Positions 47,614 to 56,682 of a DNA stretch of 64,000 bases are shown one piece after another. The notes below the pieces were generated by a model. That model made no database searches. It saw only the letters and a program-made list of their open reading frames with translations, and was not told the origin of the DNA. The position numbers were made by a program, and so were the translations under genes. Position 1 is the stretch's first letter; each line of letters begins with the position of its first letter. Source of the stretch: Oceanivirga miroungae (GTDB taxonomy: Bacteria; Fusobacteriota; Fusobacteriia; Fusobacteriales; Leptotrichiaceae); the NCBI RefSeq assembly GCF_902505095.1, contig NZ_CABWIB010000001.1, forward strand, positions 1,068,688 through 1,132,687. Reading direction: 5' to 3'.

Positions 47614-49014
47614 GTTATACTCTTCAACAATTTCTTTAATCTTTTTTAATTTCATATTATAGCTAATTTGTTTAGCTCTAACTATTTCAACAATTTCTCT
47701 TCTAGTCATTTGAAACTTATTATTTATCTTACTACCTTTTTTGTACATGTTAGAATGATTTTCTAAAACATTTGAAAGATAGGAATTATCTTTCGGTATA
47801 ACTTTTGAAATTTTTAAAACAAATACATTTTGAGGTAATTTTCTTTCTTTAAATTTTTCTTCAAATGTTTTAACTGATCTATCTCCGTATTGTATAGCTG
47901 CTATTGAATCTACACTATCTAAACTTAGCTCTAATTTATCATCTTCAATAAGCTCTATTAAAACAAATTTTGATTTTAAAGCTACTGCATCAATATATTT
48001 TTCAATCTCATCTATTCTAGGAGCACCTAATTCTATTAAATCAACATTTTGGGGTAATCCCCTAGAAAAAGCTTTTAATACATTGTAAGCTCCTACACTA
48101 TGTCCACAAACATATTTAATATCATCTTCTGAGAACTCATAATTATCTAAAAATTTAACTGCATCATCTCCATATAGTTGAAGATCAAAGAAGTTTTGAA
48201 GTTCTTTTTTTATTAAATCTTTTTCATTGTATCTAAAATCCACTAAGTTAGGATTATTTGTAAAGTCATATAAGCTGCTTCCATCTAAGTGTTTTCCAGT
48301 AATACCTGCTCCATGTATAAATACTATATTAGATTTTTTAAATATCTTAGTTTCTCTTAATTTTTCTAATTTTCTTTCGTCCAATCTAGTATAGTCTCCA
48401 AAACTTGATGATATTTTTTTACTAAATGACCCGTGAACATTATAGTTTTGAAATTCAGATATATTTTTTTCATTTATTCCACAGCCTACTAGAATTTCAA
48501 CATTAGAATTTTTAATTTTTCTAATATTTTCTAAACCTAGAACTGCATTTTTCTCATGTCCGCTAGTAAGTATCCTTTTAACTTTCATATTTTCTAGTAA
48601 ATCTATTGATTTAAAATAGTCATTAGCTACATCTATTGCTCTATGAAATACAAAATCTTTATTGTCTTTTTTACAAAGTTCTATCATTTTTTGTGTTTTT
48701 TCTATATCAATTTTGAAATCTTTATTAAGTGCTCCAAAAACTATTCCATTAGTATATTTTAATATTTTTTTTGCATCTTCATACATAATATTAAATTCTT
48801 CTTTAGTGTAATTAAAATCACCACTTCTAAGTCTTATCATAGAAACTAATTGTATATTCTCATCAAGAAGTTTTCTAGCTTTTTTTATAAATTCTAAGCT
48901 TGGTGTTAATCCACCTAGTAAAAGAGCTTGATTTAATTCAACTCTTGATATTATATCTTTAAATTTATTACATAATTTAATATCTTCTATATTATCTATA
49001 CATACTTCTAACAT
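47596..49014 (-). CDS. CutC-like domain fused to an alpha/beta-hydrolase-like domain
   Basis: 472 residues with two parts. Residues about 1-215 match CutC (copper homeostasis TIM barrel): VELNQALLLGGLTPS, MIRLRSGDFNYT, FGALNK, FHRAIDV, ILTSGHE and LVGCGINEKN. Residues about 228-400 resemble an alpha/beta-hydrolase/lipase: NIVFIHGAGITG and a GHSVGAYNVLKAF nucleophile elbow with a likely Ser. The C-terminal 40 residues are basic. CutC is normally a stand-alone protein of about 245 residues, so a fusion is unusual. The second domain's catalytic His and Asp are not assigned. Confidence 0.75.
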   Translation of the reverse strand: MLEVCIDNIEDIKLCNKFKDIISRVELNQALLLGGLTPSLEFIKKARKLLDENIQLVSMIRLRSGDFNYTKEEFNIMYEDAKKILKYTNGIVFGALNKDFKIDIEKTQKMIELCKKDNKDFVFHRAIDVANDYFKSIDLLENMKVKRILTSGHEKNAVLGLENIRKIKNSNVEILVGCGINEKNISEFQNYNVHGSFSKKISSSFGDYTRLDERKLEKLRETKIFKKSNIVFIHGAGITGKHLDGSSLYDFTNNPNLVDFRYNEKDLIKKELQNFFDLQLYGDDAVKFLDNYEFSEDDIKYVCGHSVGAYNVLKAFSRGLPQNVDLIELGAPRIDEIEKYIDAVALKSKFVLIELIEDDKLELSLDSVDSIAAIQYGDRSVKTFEEKFKERKLPQNVFVLKISKVIPKDNSYLSNVLENHSNMYKKGSKINNKFQMTRREIVEIVRAKQISYNMKLKKIKEIVEEYNKKASN

Positions 49015-49015
49015 T

Positions 49016-50131
49016 TTATACCATCATTTCTAAGACTTCTTTTAATTTTTCTATAAAGTAATCTATTTCTTCTTTTTCGTTATATTTACTAAAACTAATT
49101 CTAATTACACCATCTATATATTCTTTACTAAGATTTATTGCACTTATTACATTACTAACCTTAATTCTACTAGAACAAGCAGAACCTGTTGATATGTATA
49201 TATCAAAACTTGATAAATAGTTTAATATAGCCTCTCCTCTAGCATTTTTAAATGCAATATTTAATATATATGGACTTGCATTTTCCTTACTATTTATTCT
49301 AATATCTTTTATATCTTTTAATTTTTCTAATGTATATTCTTTTAATTTTTCTACCTTTTTTATGTTAGCATAATCGATTTCTTCCATAGCTTCTAAAAAC
49401 CCTATAATTAACTCATTAGCTAGTGTTCTTGGAACTAATATATTATCGTTACTCTTACCATATACCATATTTTTAAATTTAGTATTTTTCTTTAAGTATA
49501 ATGCTCCTATTCCTTTTGGACCATGTATTTTATGAGAACTCATACTAATGGCATCTACATTTAATTTAGAAAAATCTACATCAATATGTGATAGGCCCTG
49601 TACAAAATCAGTATGGAAAATTGTATTTTTATTTATTCTTTTAACAGTTTCACTCAACTTTTTAATATCCTGTATTATACCTAATTCACTATTTACATAC
49701 GAAATACTAACTAGTATTGTGTCATCTGTCATAGCCTCTACTAAGCTACTTTCTAAAACTTCTCCATACTCATTTACATCTAAGTATATTACTTCATATT
49801 CTTCTTCTAAACTTTTTGTGGTTTCTAAAATAGAAGGATGTTCTATTTTAGTAGTTATAATCCTTCCATTTTTATGTGCCTTAGCTATTCCTTTTATTAA
49901 AATATTATTACTATCAGTTCCTCCTGCTGTAAAATATACATCTTCACTTGGGACTTTTAATATTTTTTCAAAAATTTTCTTTTTTTCTTTTATTTTTTTA
50001 GATACACTATTTCCAAAATCATGTATAGAATTTGCATTTGCAAAATCATTTTTCATAGAGTTTATCATTTCCGTTATCACTCTATCACTTGCTTTTGTAG
50101 TAGCTGCATTATCTAAGTATATTTTTTTCAT
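49016..50131 (-). CDS. cysteine desulfurase (NifS/IscS family)
   Basis: Removes sulfur from Cys for Fe-S clusters and tRNA thiolation. 371 residues: YLDNAATTK start, HTDFVQ, PLP Lys in SMSSHKIHGPKG, active-site Cys in STGSACSSR. No iscU is adjacent. It abuts the GH57 gene by 1 nt. Confidence 0.93.
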   Translation of the reverse strand: MKKIYLDNAATTKASDRVITEMINSMKNDFANANSIHDFGNSVSKKIKEKKKIFEKILKVPSEDVYFTAGGTDSNNILIKGIAKAHKNGRIITTKIEHPSILETTKSLEEEYEVIYLDVNEYGEVLESSLVEAMTDDTILVSISYVNSELGIIQDIKKLSETVKRINKNTIFHTDFVQGLSHIDVDFSKLNVDAISMSSHKIHGPKGIGALYLKKNTKFKNMVYGKSNDNILVPRTLANELIIGFLEAMEEIDYANIKKVEKLKEYTLEKLKDIKDIRINSKENASPYILNIAFKNARGEAILNYLSSFDIYISTGSACSSRIKVSNVISAINLSKEYIDGVIRISFSKYNEKEEIDYFIEKLKEVLEMMV

Positions 50132-50132
50132 T

Positions 50133-51707
50133 TTATCCTCTATATATTCTATAATCTATTTCTGGGAAAATATTATCTCTTGATTCAATTTCACTTAACC
50201 AAGCTTCATCTATTTCATGATTTTTTAATGTTTCATATAGTTTAAATAGTCTATTTGTATGATCTGATATTTTCTTTTTAGCATATCCTACCATAGTACC
50301 TGTAAACATTATAAATTCCCAACAAGAAGTTTGAGCTATCAATAACTCTCTTGCCATTTGATTTAATGCTCTTCTTTCTAAATCTGAGTTAGGCTCCCAT
50401 TTAGCTAATTCCATCATTTTTTGAGCTGCTTTATGAAGATGTCTGTATACATAATCATTCGAGCTATCTACCCAAACATCATAATAACCATTTGCTCCCC
50501 AACTTGACATACTAACATTTACAACTTGATTTAATGGATATTTATCAAGATATTTAGCTGGTGTTATTGAACTAATAGAGCTATTATGCATAAATCTAAA
50601 TACATATTCTAAGAATATTGGCCCTTCATACCACCAGTGTCCATATAGTTCTGCGTCATATGGAGAAACAACTATTGGTTTTCTATACTTCATATTTTTA
50701 GCTAAGTGGGCTATTTGAGCTTCCCTATTAGATACAAAGTCTTTTGCATGTTCTTTTGCTCTTTGATGTGCTCTACTCGGACTATATAAAGCTTTATATG
50801 TTCCTTTTTTATCAGTTATTGCATGGTATTTAATACCTGTATTTCTTCTTACTCCATCACTATGTAAGAAAGGTTTTACATAGTCATAGTCTAATTCATA
50901 ACCTGCATCTTTATGAAATTCTCTATATAAAGCATCTCCTGGATATCCTATTTCGCTTGACCACACTTGTTCACTTGATTCTAAATCACGCGCAAATGCT
51001 GCAACTCCATTTTCTGTATAACATGGTGCATATACCCCGTATTCTGGTTTTGGATTTGCATGAAGTAAGCCATGAGCGTCAACTAAAAAATATCTTATTC
51101 CACTTTCTGCCAAATATTTATCTTGTTCTGGATAATATGCACATTCAGCTAACCATATTCCTTTTGGTTCTTTCCCAAAATGTCTCATATAGTCTATTTT
51201 AGCTTGTTTTACTTGTGCATTAGCAACTTGCGGCATATCTTTCATCATTGGTAAAAAACCATGTGTTGCTGTAACTGGAATTAATTCTAAATTCCCCATA
51301 TCTTGAAATTTTTTAAATACTGGTAATATTCTTCTATTATTTTCTTCAAAAAACTTTAATGATGATGTATATACTTCATAGTTATGTTTTGCAACTTCTA
51401 ATATATCCTTATAGTCTTTTAATCTTTCTAATTCTGATTCACAGAATTTTATCATTTTATTCATATGTTTTACATATCTATCCATAAGTAAAGTATCATC
51501 TAACATATTAGCAAGTGTTCCTGATACTGTTAATGTAACATTAAATGGCACATTATCTCTTTTTAAATTTTCAAACATTTTTAGTAAAGGAATATAGGTT
51601 TCTGTAATCGCTTCATATAGCCAATCTTCTTCTAAAAATTCTTCATACTCTGGATGTCTAACGTAAGGCAAGTGAGCGTGTAATACTAAACTAAAATATC
51701 CATTCAT
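50133..51707 (-). CDS. GH57 family alpha-glucan branching enzyme-like
   Basis: 524 residues. The GH57 signatures are visible: LHAHLPYVRHPEYEEFLEE at the N-terminus, WLAECAYYPEQD with the candidate nucleophile Glu, and SPYDAELYGHWWYEGP with the acid/base Asp. C-terminal DUF1957-like helical part. It belongs to the 1,4-alpha-glucan branching subgroup of the family. It forms part of the glucan metabolism set here with GH13 and pgi. Confidence 0.88.
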   Translation of the reverse strand: MNGYFSLVLHAHLPYVRHPEYEEFLEEDWLYEAITETYIPLLKMFENLKRDNVPFNVTLTVSGTLANMLDDTLLMDRYVKHMNKMIKFCESELERLKDYKDILEVAKHNYEVYTSSLKFFEENNRRILPVFKKFQDMGNLELIPVTATHGFLPMMKDMPQVANAQVKQAKIDYMRHFGKEPKGIWLAECAYYPEQDKYLAESGIRYFLVDAHGLLHANPKPEYGVYAPCYTENGVAAFARDLESSEQVWSSEIGYPGDALYREFHKDAGYELDYDYVKPFLHSDGVRRNTGIKYHAITDKKGTYKALYSPSRAHQRAKEHAKDFVSNREAQIAHLAKNMKYRKPIVVSPYDAELYGHWWYEGPIFLEYVFRFMHNSSISSITPAKYLDKYPLNQVVNVSMSSWGANGYYDVWVDSSNDYVYRHLHKAAQKMMELAKWEPNSDLERRALNQMARELLIAQTSCWEFIMFTGTMVGYAKKKISDHTNRLFKLYETLKNHEIDEAWLSEIESRDNIFPEIDYRIYRG

Positions 51708-51779
51708 TTTTTTAATCCTCCTATATCTTTATATTTTATTTTACCACCAAAAGTCATAATTGCAACAAATTTATACTAA

Positions 51780-52226
51780 TTAATAGGTAAGTTTATCTAA
51801 ATTGCTATTAGTATAAAAATATAGTTCATAGTCTTCTCTAGTATTTAATCTTTTAATTTCTTTTTTTATTTCTAGTAAATTTCTTTGTAATTCTTTTTTT
51901 GATTTATTACTTTTTCCTAGTTTTTCTATACTTTTTTCATATATTCTATTAAGACCCTCTATTAAAATATTATCATATTCTAACTTCTCATTTTCTCTTA
52001 ATAAATGTTTTCTGTAAGCTTCTTTTTTATCTTCATACTCTTTTAACTTTAGAACATCTATTTTCCCGTACTTTAATTCAAAACTTTTTTCTAAATCGTC
52101 ACCTAATTTTTTTAGATTTTCATTTGAAATTTTTTTATATTTTGTATCAGCTCCACTATAGATATCTTTATTAAAGTTGCATGAGAATACGAAAAAAAGC
52201 AGTATAAATCCTAATACTTTTTTCAT
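51780..52226 (-). CDS. small putative lipoprotein
   Basis: 148 residues from the ATG at 52226 (signal MKKVLGFILLFFVFSC, Cys lipidation at 16), preferred over an upstream GTG inside typA. The mature part is charged and probably helical/coiled coil. Function unknown. Confidence 0.6.
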   Translation of the reverse strand: MKKVLGFILLFFVFSCNFNKDIYSGADTKYKKISNENLKKLGDDLEKSFELKYGKIDVLKLKEYEDKKEAYRKHLLRENEKLEYDNILIEGLNRIYEKSIEKLGKSNKSKKELQRNLLEIKKEIKRLNTREDYELYFYTNSNLDKLTY

Positions 52227-52236
52227 AATAATCTTT

Positions 52237-54060
52237 CTATATTTCACTTCTTTGCATCATATTTCTATATTTTTTTCTATCTTGTTCTAATAAGATTTTC
52301 TTTCTTAATCTTAAATGGTTTGGTGTTATCTCAACCAATTCATCGTCTTTAATATATTCTAGTGCCAATTCTAGTGTGAATTTTTTAGCAGGGGCTAATT
52401 TAACATTATCATCTGATCCTGCTGCTCTCATATTTGTTAATTTTTTAGATTTACATGTATTTACTACTAAATCATTTTCTTTTGAATGTTCCCCTACTAT
52501 TTGTCCTTCGTATACTTCATCTGCAGGTTCTACAAAAAGAATACCTCTAGGTTGTAAATTATTTAATGCGTAAGCATAAGTAGTTCCAGATTCCATAGCA
52601 ATTAAAGCTCCCTTTTTACTTGCAACAATTTCCCCCTTATATTCTTCATATTCTAAGAAAGTATGATTCATTATACCAGTTCCTCTTGTTTCTGTTAAAA
52701 ACTCATTACTAAATCCAATAAGTCCACGAGATGGTGCACGAAATTCTAGTCTTGTGTAACCATCAGAACCTTTTTCCATTGAAATTAGTTCCCCTTTTCT
52801 TGTACCTAGTTTTTCTATAACAGTTCCAACAAAGTCATCAGAAACATCAATAGTAACAAATTCAATTGGTTCTAATTTTTTCCCATCTTTTATTTTATAT
52901 ATAACCTCAGGTCTTGAAACTGCTATTTCAAATCCTTCTCTTCTCATATTTTCAAGTAAAATTGATAATTGTAATTCTCCTCTTCCTTTTACAATAAAAG
53001 CATCTGGTGAATCTGTCATTTCAAGTCTCATTGAAACATTATGATTTACTTCTTTTTGCAATCTTTCTAAGATATTACGACTTGTTACAAATTTACCGTC
53101 TCTTCCTGCAAATGGACTTGAATTTACCATGAATGTCATAGATAGCGTAGGTTCATCTATTTCAATTAAAGGTAATTGTCTTACATTATCTTTATCAGAG
53201 ATTGTTTCTCCTATATCTATATGATCAATTCCTGCTATTGTTACTATATCTCCTGCTACTGCCGTATCTACTTCTATTCTTTTTAAACCATCATAAGTAT
53301 ATATTCTACCAATTTTTGCTTTTTTCTCTTCACCATTTCTTTTAATTACAACGATTTCTTCATTTTTACTAATTTTCCCGTTATATATTCTACCTGTTCC
53401 AAGCTTACCTACATATTCATCATATTCTGTATTCATAATTTGCATTTGTAAGTCTTCTTCTATATCTCCGCTAGGATCAGCTACATATTCTAAGATTGCC
53501 TCAAATAAAGGTTTCATAGTATCTGATTCATCTTTTAAGCTTTTTTTGGCATAGCCATTTTTAGCACTTGTATATACAACTGGAAATTCTAATTGTACAT
53601 CATTAGCCCCTAATTCAACAAATAGATCAAATACTAGATTAACTATTTCTTCTGGATCTGAATTTGGTCTATCTATTTTATTTATTACAACAATAGGATT
53701 TAATCCATGTTCCAATGCCTGTTTTAGTACATATTTTGTTTGAGGCATAACACCTTCAAATGCATCTACTAAAAGTAATACAGAATCCACCATTTTTAGT
53801 ATTCTTTGTACTTCTCCACCAAAATCAGCATGCCCTGGTGTATCGATTATATTTATTTTATATCCATTATATTTTATGGAAGCATTTTTAGAAAAAATTG
53901 TTATTCCTCTTTCTCTTTCTAAATCATTACTATCCATTACTCTTTCTTTTACTTCTTCATGAGAATTAAAAGTTCCTGATTGTCTTAATAGCGCATCTAC
54001 TAAAGTAGTTTTCCCGTGATCTACGTGTGCTATTATGGCTATGTTTTTAATTTTTTGCAT
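52237..54060 (-). CDS. typA: GTP-binding protein TypA/BipA
   Basis: Ribosome-associated translational GTPase. 607 residues: AHVDHGKTTLVDALL, GITIFSKNASI, DTPGHADFGGEV, NKIDRPNSDP, then domains II, III and V and the BipA-specific C-terminal domain (PRGILFVEPADEVYEG). It overlaps the FNT gene by 14 nt. Confidence 0.97.
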   Translation of the reverse strand: MQKIKNIAIIAHVDHGKTTLVDALLRQSGTFNSHEEVKERVMDSNDLERERGITIFSKNASIKYNGYKINIIDTPGHADFGGEVQRILKMVDSVLLLVDAFEGVMPQTKYVLKQALEHGLNPIVVINKIDRPNSDPEEIVNLVFDLFVELGANDVQLEFPVVYTSAKNGYAKKSLKDESDTMKPLFEAILEYVADPSGDIEEDLQMQIMNTEYDEYVGKLGTGRIYNGKISKNEEIVVIKRNGEEKKAKIGRIYTYDGLKRIEVDTAVAGDIVTIAGIDHIDIGETISDKDNVRQLPLIEIDEPTLSMTFMVNSSPFAGRDGKFVTSRNILERLQKEVNHNVSMRLEMTDSPDAFIVKGRGELQLSILLENMRREGFEIAVSRPEVIYKIKDGKKLEPIEFVTIDVSDDFVGTVIEKLGTRKGELISMEKGSDGYTRLEFRAPSRGLIGFSNEFLTETRGTGIMNHTFLEYEEYKGEIVASKKGALIAMESGTTYAYALNNLQPRGILFVEPADEVYEGQIVGEHSKENDLVVNTCKSKKLTNMRAAGSDDNVKLAPAKKFTLELALEYIKDDELVEITPNHLRLRKKILLEQDRKKYRNMMQRSEI

Positions 54061-54823
54061 TATTTTCTCCTAAATTTTTTGCTGCTATATATAGAGGTAG
54101 GACTATAAAGAAAGCTCCTCCAACTAAGTTACCAATACCAGCGAATAAGAAATTGTGTAAAATTTCTAATATACTAATTCCTGAATTTAACATATATGCA
54201 GCAGGTAAGTATAACATATTAGCTACAATATGGTCGTATCCTAAAATTATAAATAACATTATTGGAAACCAAACTCCAAATATTTTACCAATACTATCTT
54301 TTGTACCGTATGAAATTATAGTAGCAGCGCATACTAATACATTACATAATATCCCTTTTAAGAATATTTCGTAAGCACTTGCATGTACTTTGTGTGCTGC
54401 CATATTAAATAAAAGTTGTTTACCTTCTTCTGATAATGTGTGTGTTCTAACTGTAATATATGCTATAAAAAGGCAACCTATAAAGTTGAAAAATAGTACT
54501 ACTAATATATTTACTATATATTTTGATAATTTTTCTTTTTTATCAAATACACTAACAATACCCATACAACTTGATGTGTATAAGTCATACCCTAGTAAAA
54601 CTATTACTATAAGTCCAACTGGAAATACACTAGCCCCAATAAATTTAGCAAATCCTGGATCTACTTTATACAAATTAGCCGATGCTACTATATTCCCAAC
54701 TGATCCTAGAGCTATTAAGGCTCCTGCCATAAATCCTAATAGAGCTATTTTTATAAATTCTCTATTTATTTTTACTTCACTTTTATGAATTAAATATTCT
54801 ACTAATTCCTTTGTGTCCTTCAT
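54047..54823 (-). CDS. formate/nitrite transporter family (FNT/FocA-like)
   Basis: 258 residues with six membrane helices: ALGSVGNIVAS, YDLYTSSCMG and GAGNLVGGAF-type segments typical of FNT. Likely exports formate made by PflB; the pfl genes lie about 14 kb away. Nitrite or hydrosulfide specificity is also possible. Confidence 0.9.
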   Translation of the reverse strand: MKDTKELVEYLIHKSEVKINREFIKIALLGFMAGALIALGSVGNIVASANLYKVDPGFAKFIGASVFPVGLIVIVLLGYDLYTSSCMGIVSVFDKKEKLSKYIVNILVVLFFNFIGCLFIAYITVRTHTLSEEGKQLLFNMAAHKVHASAYEIFLKGILCNVLVCAATIISYGTKDSIGKIFGVWFPIMLFIILGYDHIVANMLYLPAAYMLNSGISILEILHNFLFAGIGNLVGGAFFIVLPLYIAAKNLGENNAKN

Positions 54824-54832
54824 TTTTCTAAC

Positions 54833-55705
54833 CTATATTCCTCTTTCTTCCATAATGATTTTTATCTCATTTTCATTAATACCAACCATAGCTTCTCCTA
54901 AATTTTCAGAAATTTCTGCTAAAATTTTTGGATTATTATAGTTTGCAACTGCTTTTACTATTGCCCTAGCTCTTTTTTCAGGATCTCCTGATTTAAATAT
55001 TCCTGATCCTACAAAAACGCCTTCAGCACCTAATTGCATCATTAGCGCAGCATCTGCTGGTGTTGCAACTCCACCTGCAGCAAAATTAACTACTGGAAGT
55101 TTACCATTTTCATGTACATAAACTAATAAATCATACGGTACTCCTAATTCCTTTGCTGCAAAATATAGTTCATCTTCATTCATATTTTGTACTCTTCTAA
55201 TTTCTGAGTTCATTTTTCTAATATGTCTTACCGCTTGAACTATATCACCAGTTCCTGGTTCTCCTTTTGTTCTTATCATAGAAGCACCTTCATTTATTCT
55301 TCTTAATGCTTCTCCTAAATCTTTTGCACCACATACAAAGGGAACATTAAATTTTCTTTTATCTATATGGTTTTTATCATCAGCTGGTGATAATACTTCA
55401 GATTCATCTATATAGTCAATCTCTATTGCCTCTAGTATTTGTGCTTCTACAAAATGCCCAATTCTTGCTTTTGCCATAACTGGTATTGATACAACTTCTT
55501 GTATTGATTTTATCATAGCAGGATCACTCATACGAGAAACTCCACCAGCAGCTCTAATATCAGCTGGTATACGCTCTAAAGCCATAACTGCTGATGCCCC
55601 TGCTTGTTCTGCAATTCTAGCTTGTTCTGGTGTTGATACATCCATTATAACTCCACCTTTTAGCATTTGAGCTAAATTCTTATTTAGTTCATATCTTTTG
55701 TTCAT
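54833..55705 (-). CDS. pdxS: pyridoxal 5'-phosphate synthase subunit PdxS
   Basis: Makes PLP from ribose-5-P, G3P and ammonia. 290 residues: [39 protein letters not shown] (catalytic Lys), [10 protein letters not shown] and [30 protein letters not shown]. It ends 9 nt before the FNT gene. The partner pdxT is not adjacent; a broken gene remnant sits upstream. Confidence 0.97.
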   Translation of the reverse strand: MNKRYELNKNLAQMLKGGVIMDVSTPEQARIAEQAGASAVMALERIPADIRAAGGVSRMSDPAMIKSIQEVVSIPVMAKARIGHFVEAQILEAIEIDYIDESEVLSPADDKNHIDKRKFNVPFVCGAKDLGEALRRINEGASMIRTKGEPGTGDIVQAVRHIRKMNSEIRRVQNMNEDELYFAAKELGVPYDLLVYVHENGKLPVVNFAAGGVATPADAALMMQLGAEGVFVGSGIFKSGDPEKRARAIVKAVANYNNPKILAEISENLGEAMVGINENEIKIIMEERGI

Positions 55706-55723
55706 TGTTGCTTTCCTTTCTTT

Positions 55724-55968
55724 CTATTCACCTCTACTATTTATTATATCATTTATTAATTTTTCATATTCTGATTGAAATGTACTTAATCTAGCTATAA
55801 AATCATAATGGATTATCTAATAATACAAGAATACAAATCTCCGGAATAATTTTTTTCACCTGCTAGAATATTTATAGTATTAGATTTTAAGTCTTTAGAA
55901 GTAAATTTATTTTGTCCCTTTATTTTATAAATTATGTACAATTCTATTTCTAAACTTTCTAATTGTAT
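55724..55968 (-). pseudogene. decayed gene remnant upstream of pdxS
   Basis: Two coding-like stretches in different frames. A 51-codon stretch (55813-55968) reads LYIIYKIKGQNKFTSKDL then SNTINILAGEKNYSGDLY before a stop. Shifted, a 27-codon stretch (55724-55804) reads DFIARLSTFQSEYEKLINDI then NSRGE and a stop. No start codon or RBS is visible. Probably the 3' end of a frameshifted gene; family unrecognised. Confidence 0.5.
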
Positions 55969-55994
55969 TTAATAAAGGACACAGCATAATTCAG

Positions 55995-56678
55995 CTATTT
56001 AGCTAAATATTTTTTCAATATATCTGTTTGTAAATCTATATTAAGACCTTTATTTTTATACCATTCATCTAGTATTTTATCATAATCTATTAAAGAGTTT
56101 TCTTGTATTTTAGTGTCATAGCTATCTCTCATTGCTAGAATACTTGGTTCTAACTTTGGCTTAGTATTTTTAATGTGCACATTTTTAACACTAACACCTA
56201 TAGTAAGACCTGATACAATTTGGGTATATTCTGGTAGATTAAATAATTTTTTTAATTCTTCTTTACTATTTAATACTCCTCCTATTACAGTACAACCATA
56301 GCCTAAGTCATGAGCTACTAAATTAACTGTTGAAACCATTATACCTGCATCAACTTTAGCCATAGTGTGTATATCATCTAGATTATCTTTAAATTCTAAA
56401 TTCTTTTTTTCAAAAGCTTTTTTAGTTCTATAAAAATCTGTTACAAAAAGTAAGAACACAGAAGCATTTTCTATGTGGCTTTGATTACCACATAGATTTG
56501 CAATTTTTTTTATTTTTTCACGATCTTCTGTATATATTATACTTGTTTGTTGCCCGTTATAGGCACTAGGTGCTTTTGTTGCATAGTATAAGATTTCATC
56601 TAGGTCTTTTTTTGATATTTTTTCACCACTAAATTTTCTTATTGACTTTCTTTCTAATATAGCATCTTTAATTTCCAT
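55995..56678 (-). CDS. nitroreductase family protein
   Basis: 227 residues of the FMN-dependent NADH/NADPH oxidoreductase superfamily. RKSIRKFSGEKISKKDL and APSAYNGQQT are typical cofactor-binding segments. It probably reduces flavins, nitro compounds or quinones. Four nt downstream of the M13 peptidase gene. Confidence 0.9.
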   Translation of the reverse strand: MEIKDAILERKSIRKFSGEKISKKDLDEILYYATKAPSAYNGQQTSIIYTEDREKIKKIANLCGNQSHIENASVFLLFVTDFYRTKKAFEKKNLEFKDNLDDIHTMAKVDAGIMVSTVNLVAHDLGYGCTVIGGVLNSKEELKKLFNLPEYTQIVSGLTIGVSVKNVHIKNTKPKLEPSILAMRDSYDTKIQENSLIDYDKILDEWYKNKGLNIDLQTDILKKYLAK

Positions 56679-56682
56679 ATTA

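Noticed and set aside
54833-55705. PdxT encoded by the upstream remnant
   Set aside because: The remnant lacks recognisable glutaminase motifs (no GxxxxCAGxI-type nucleophile stretch is visible).
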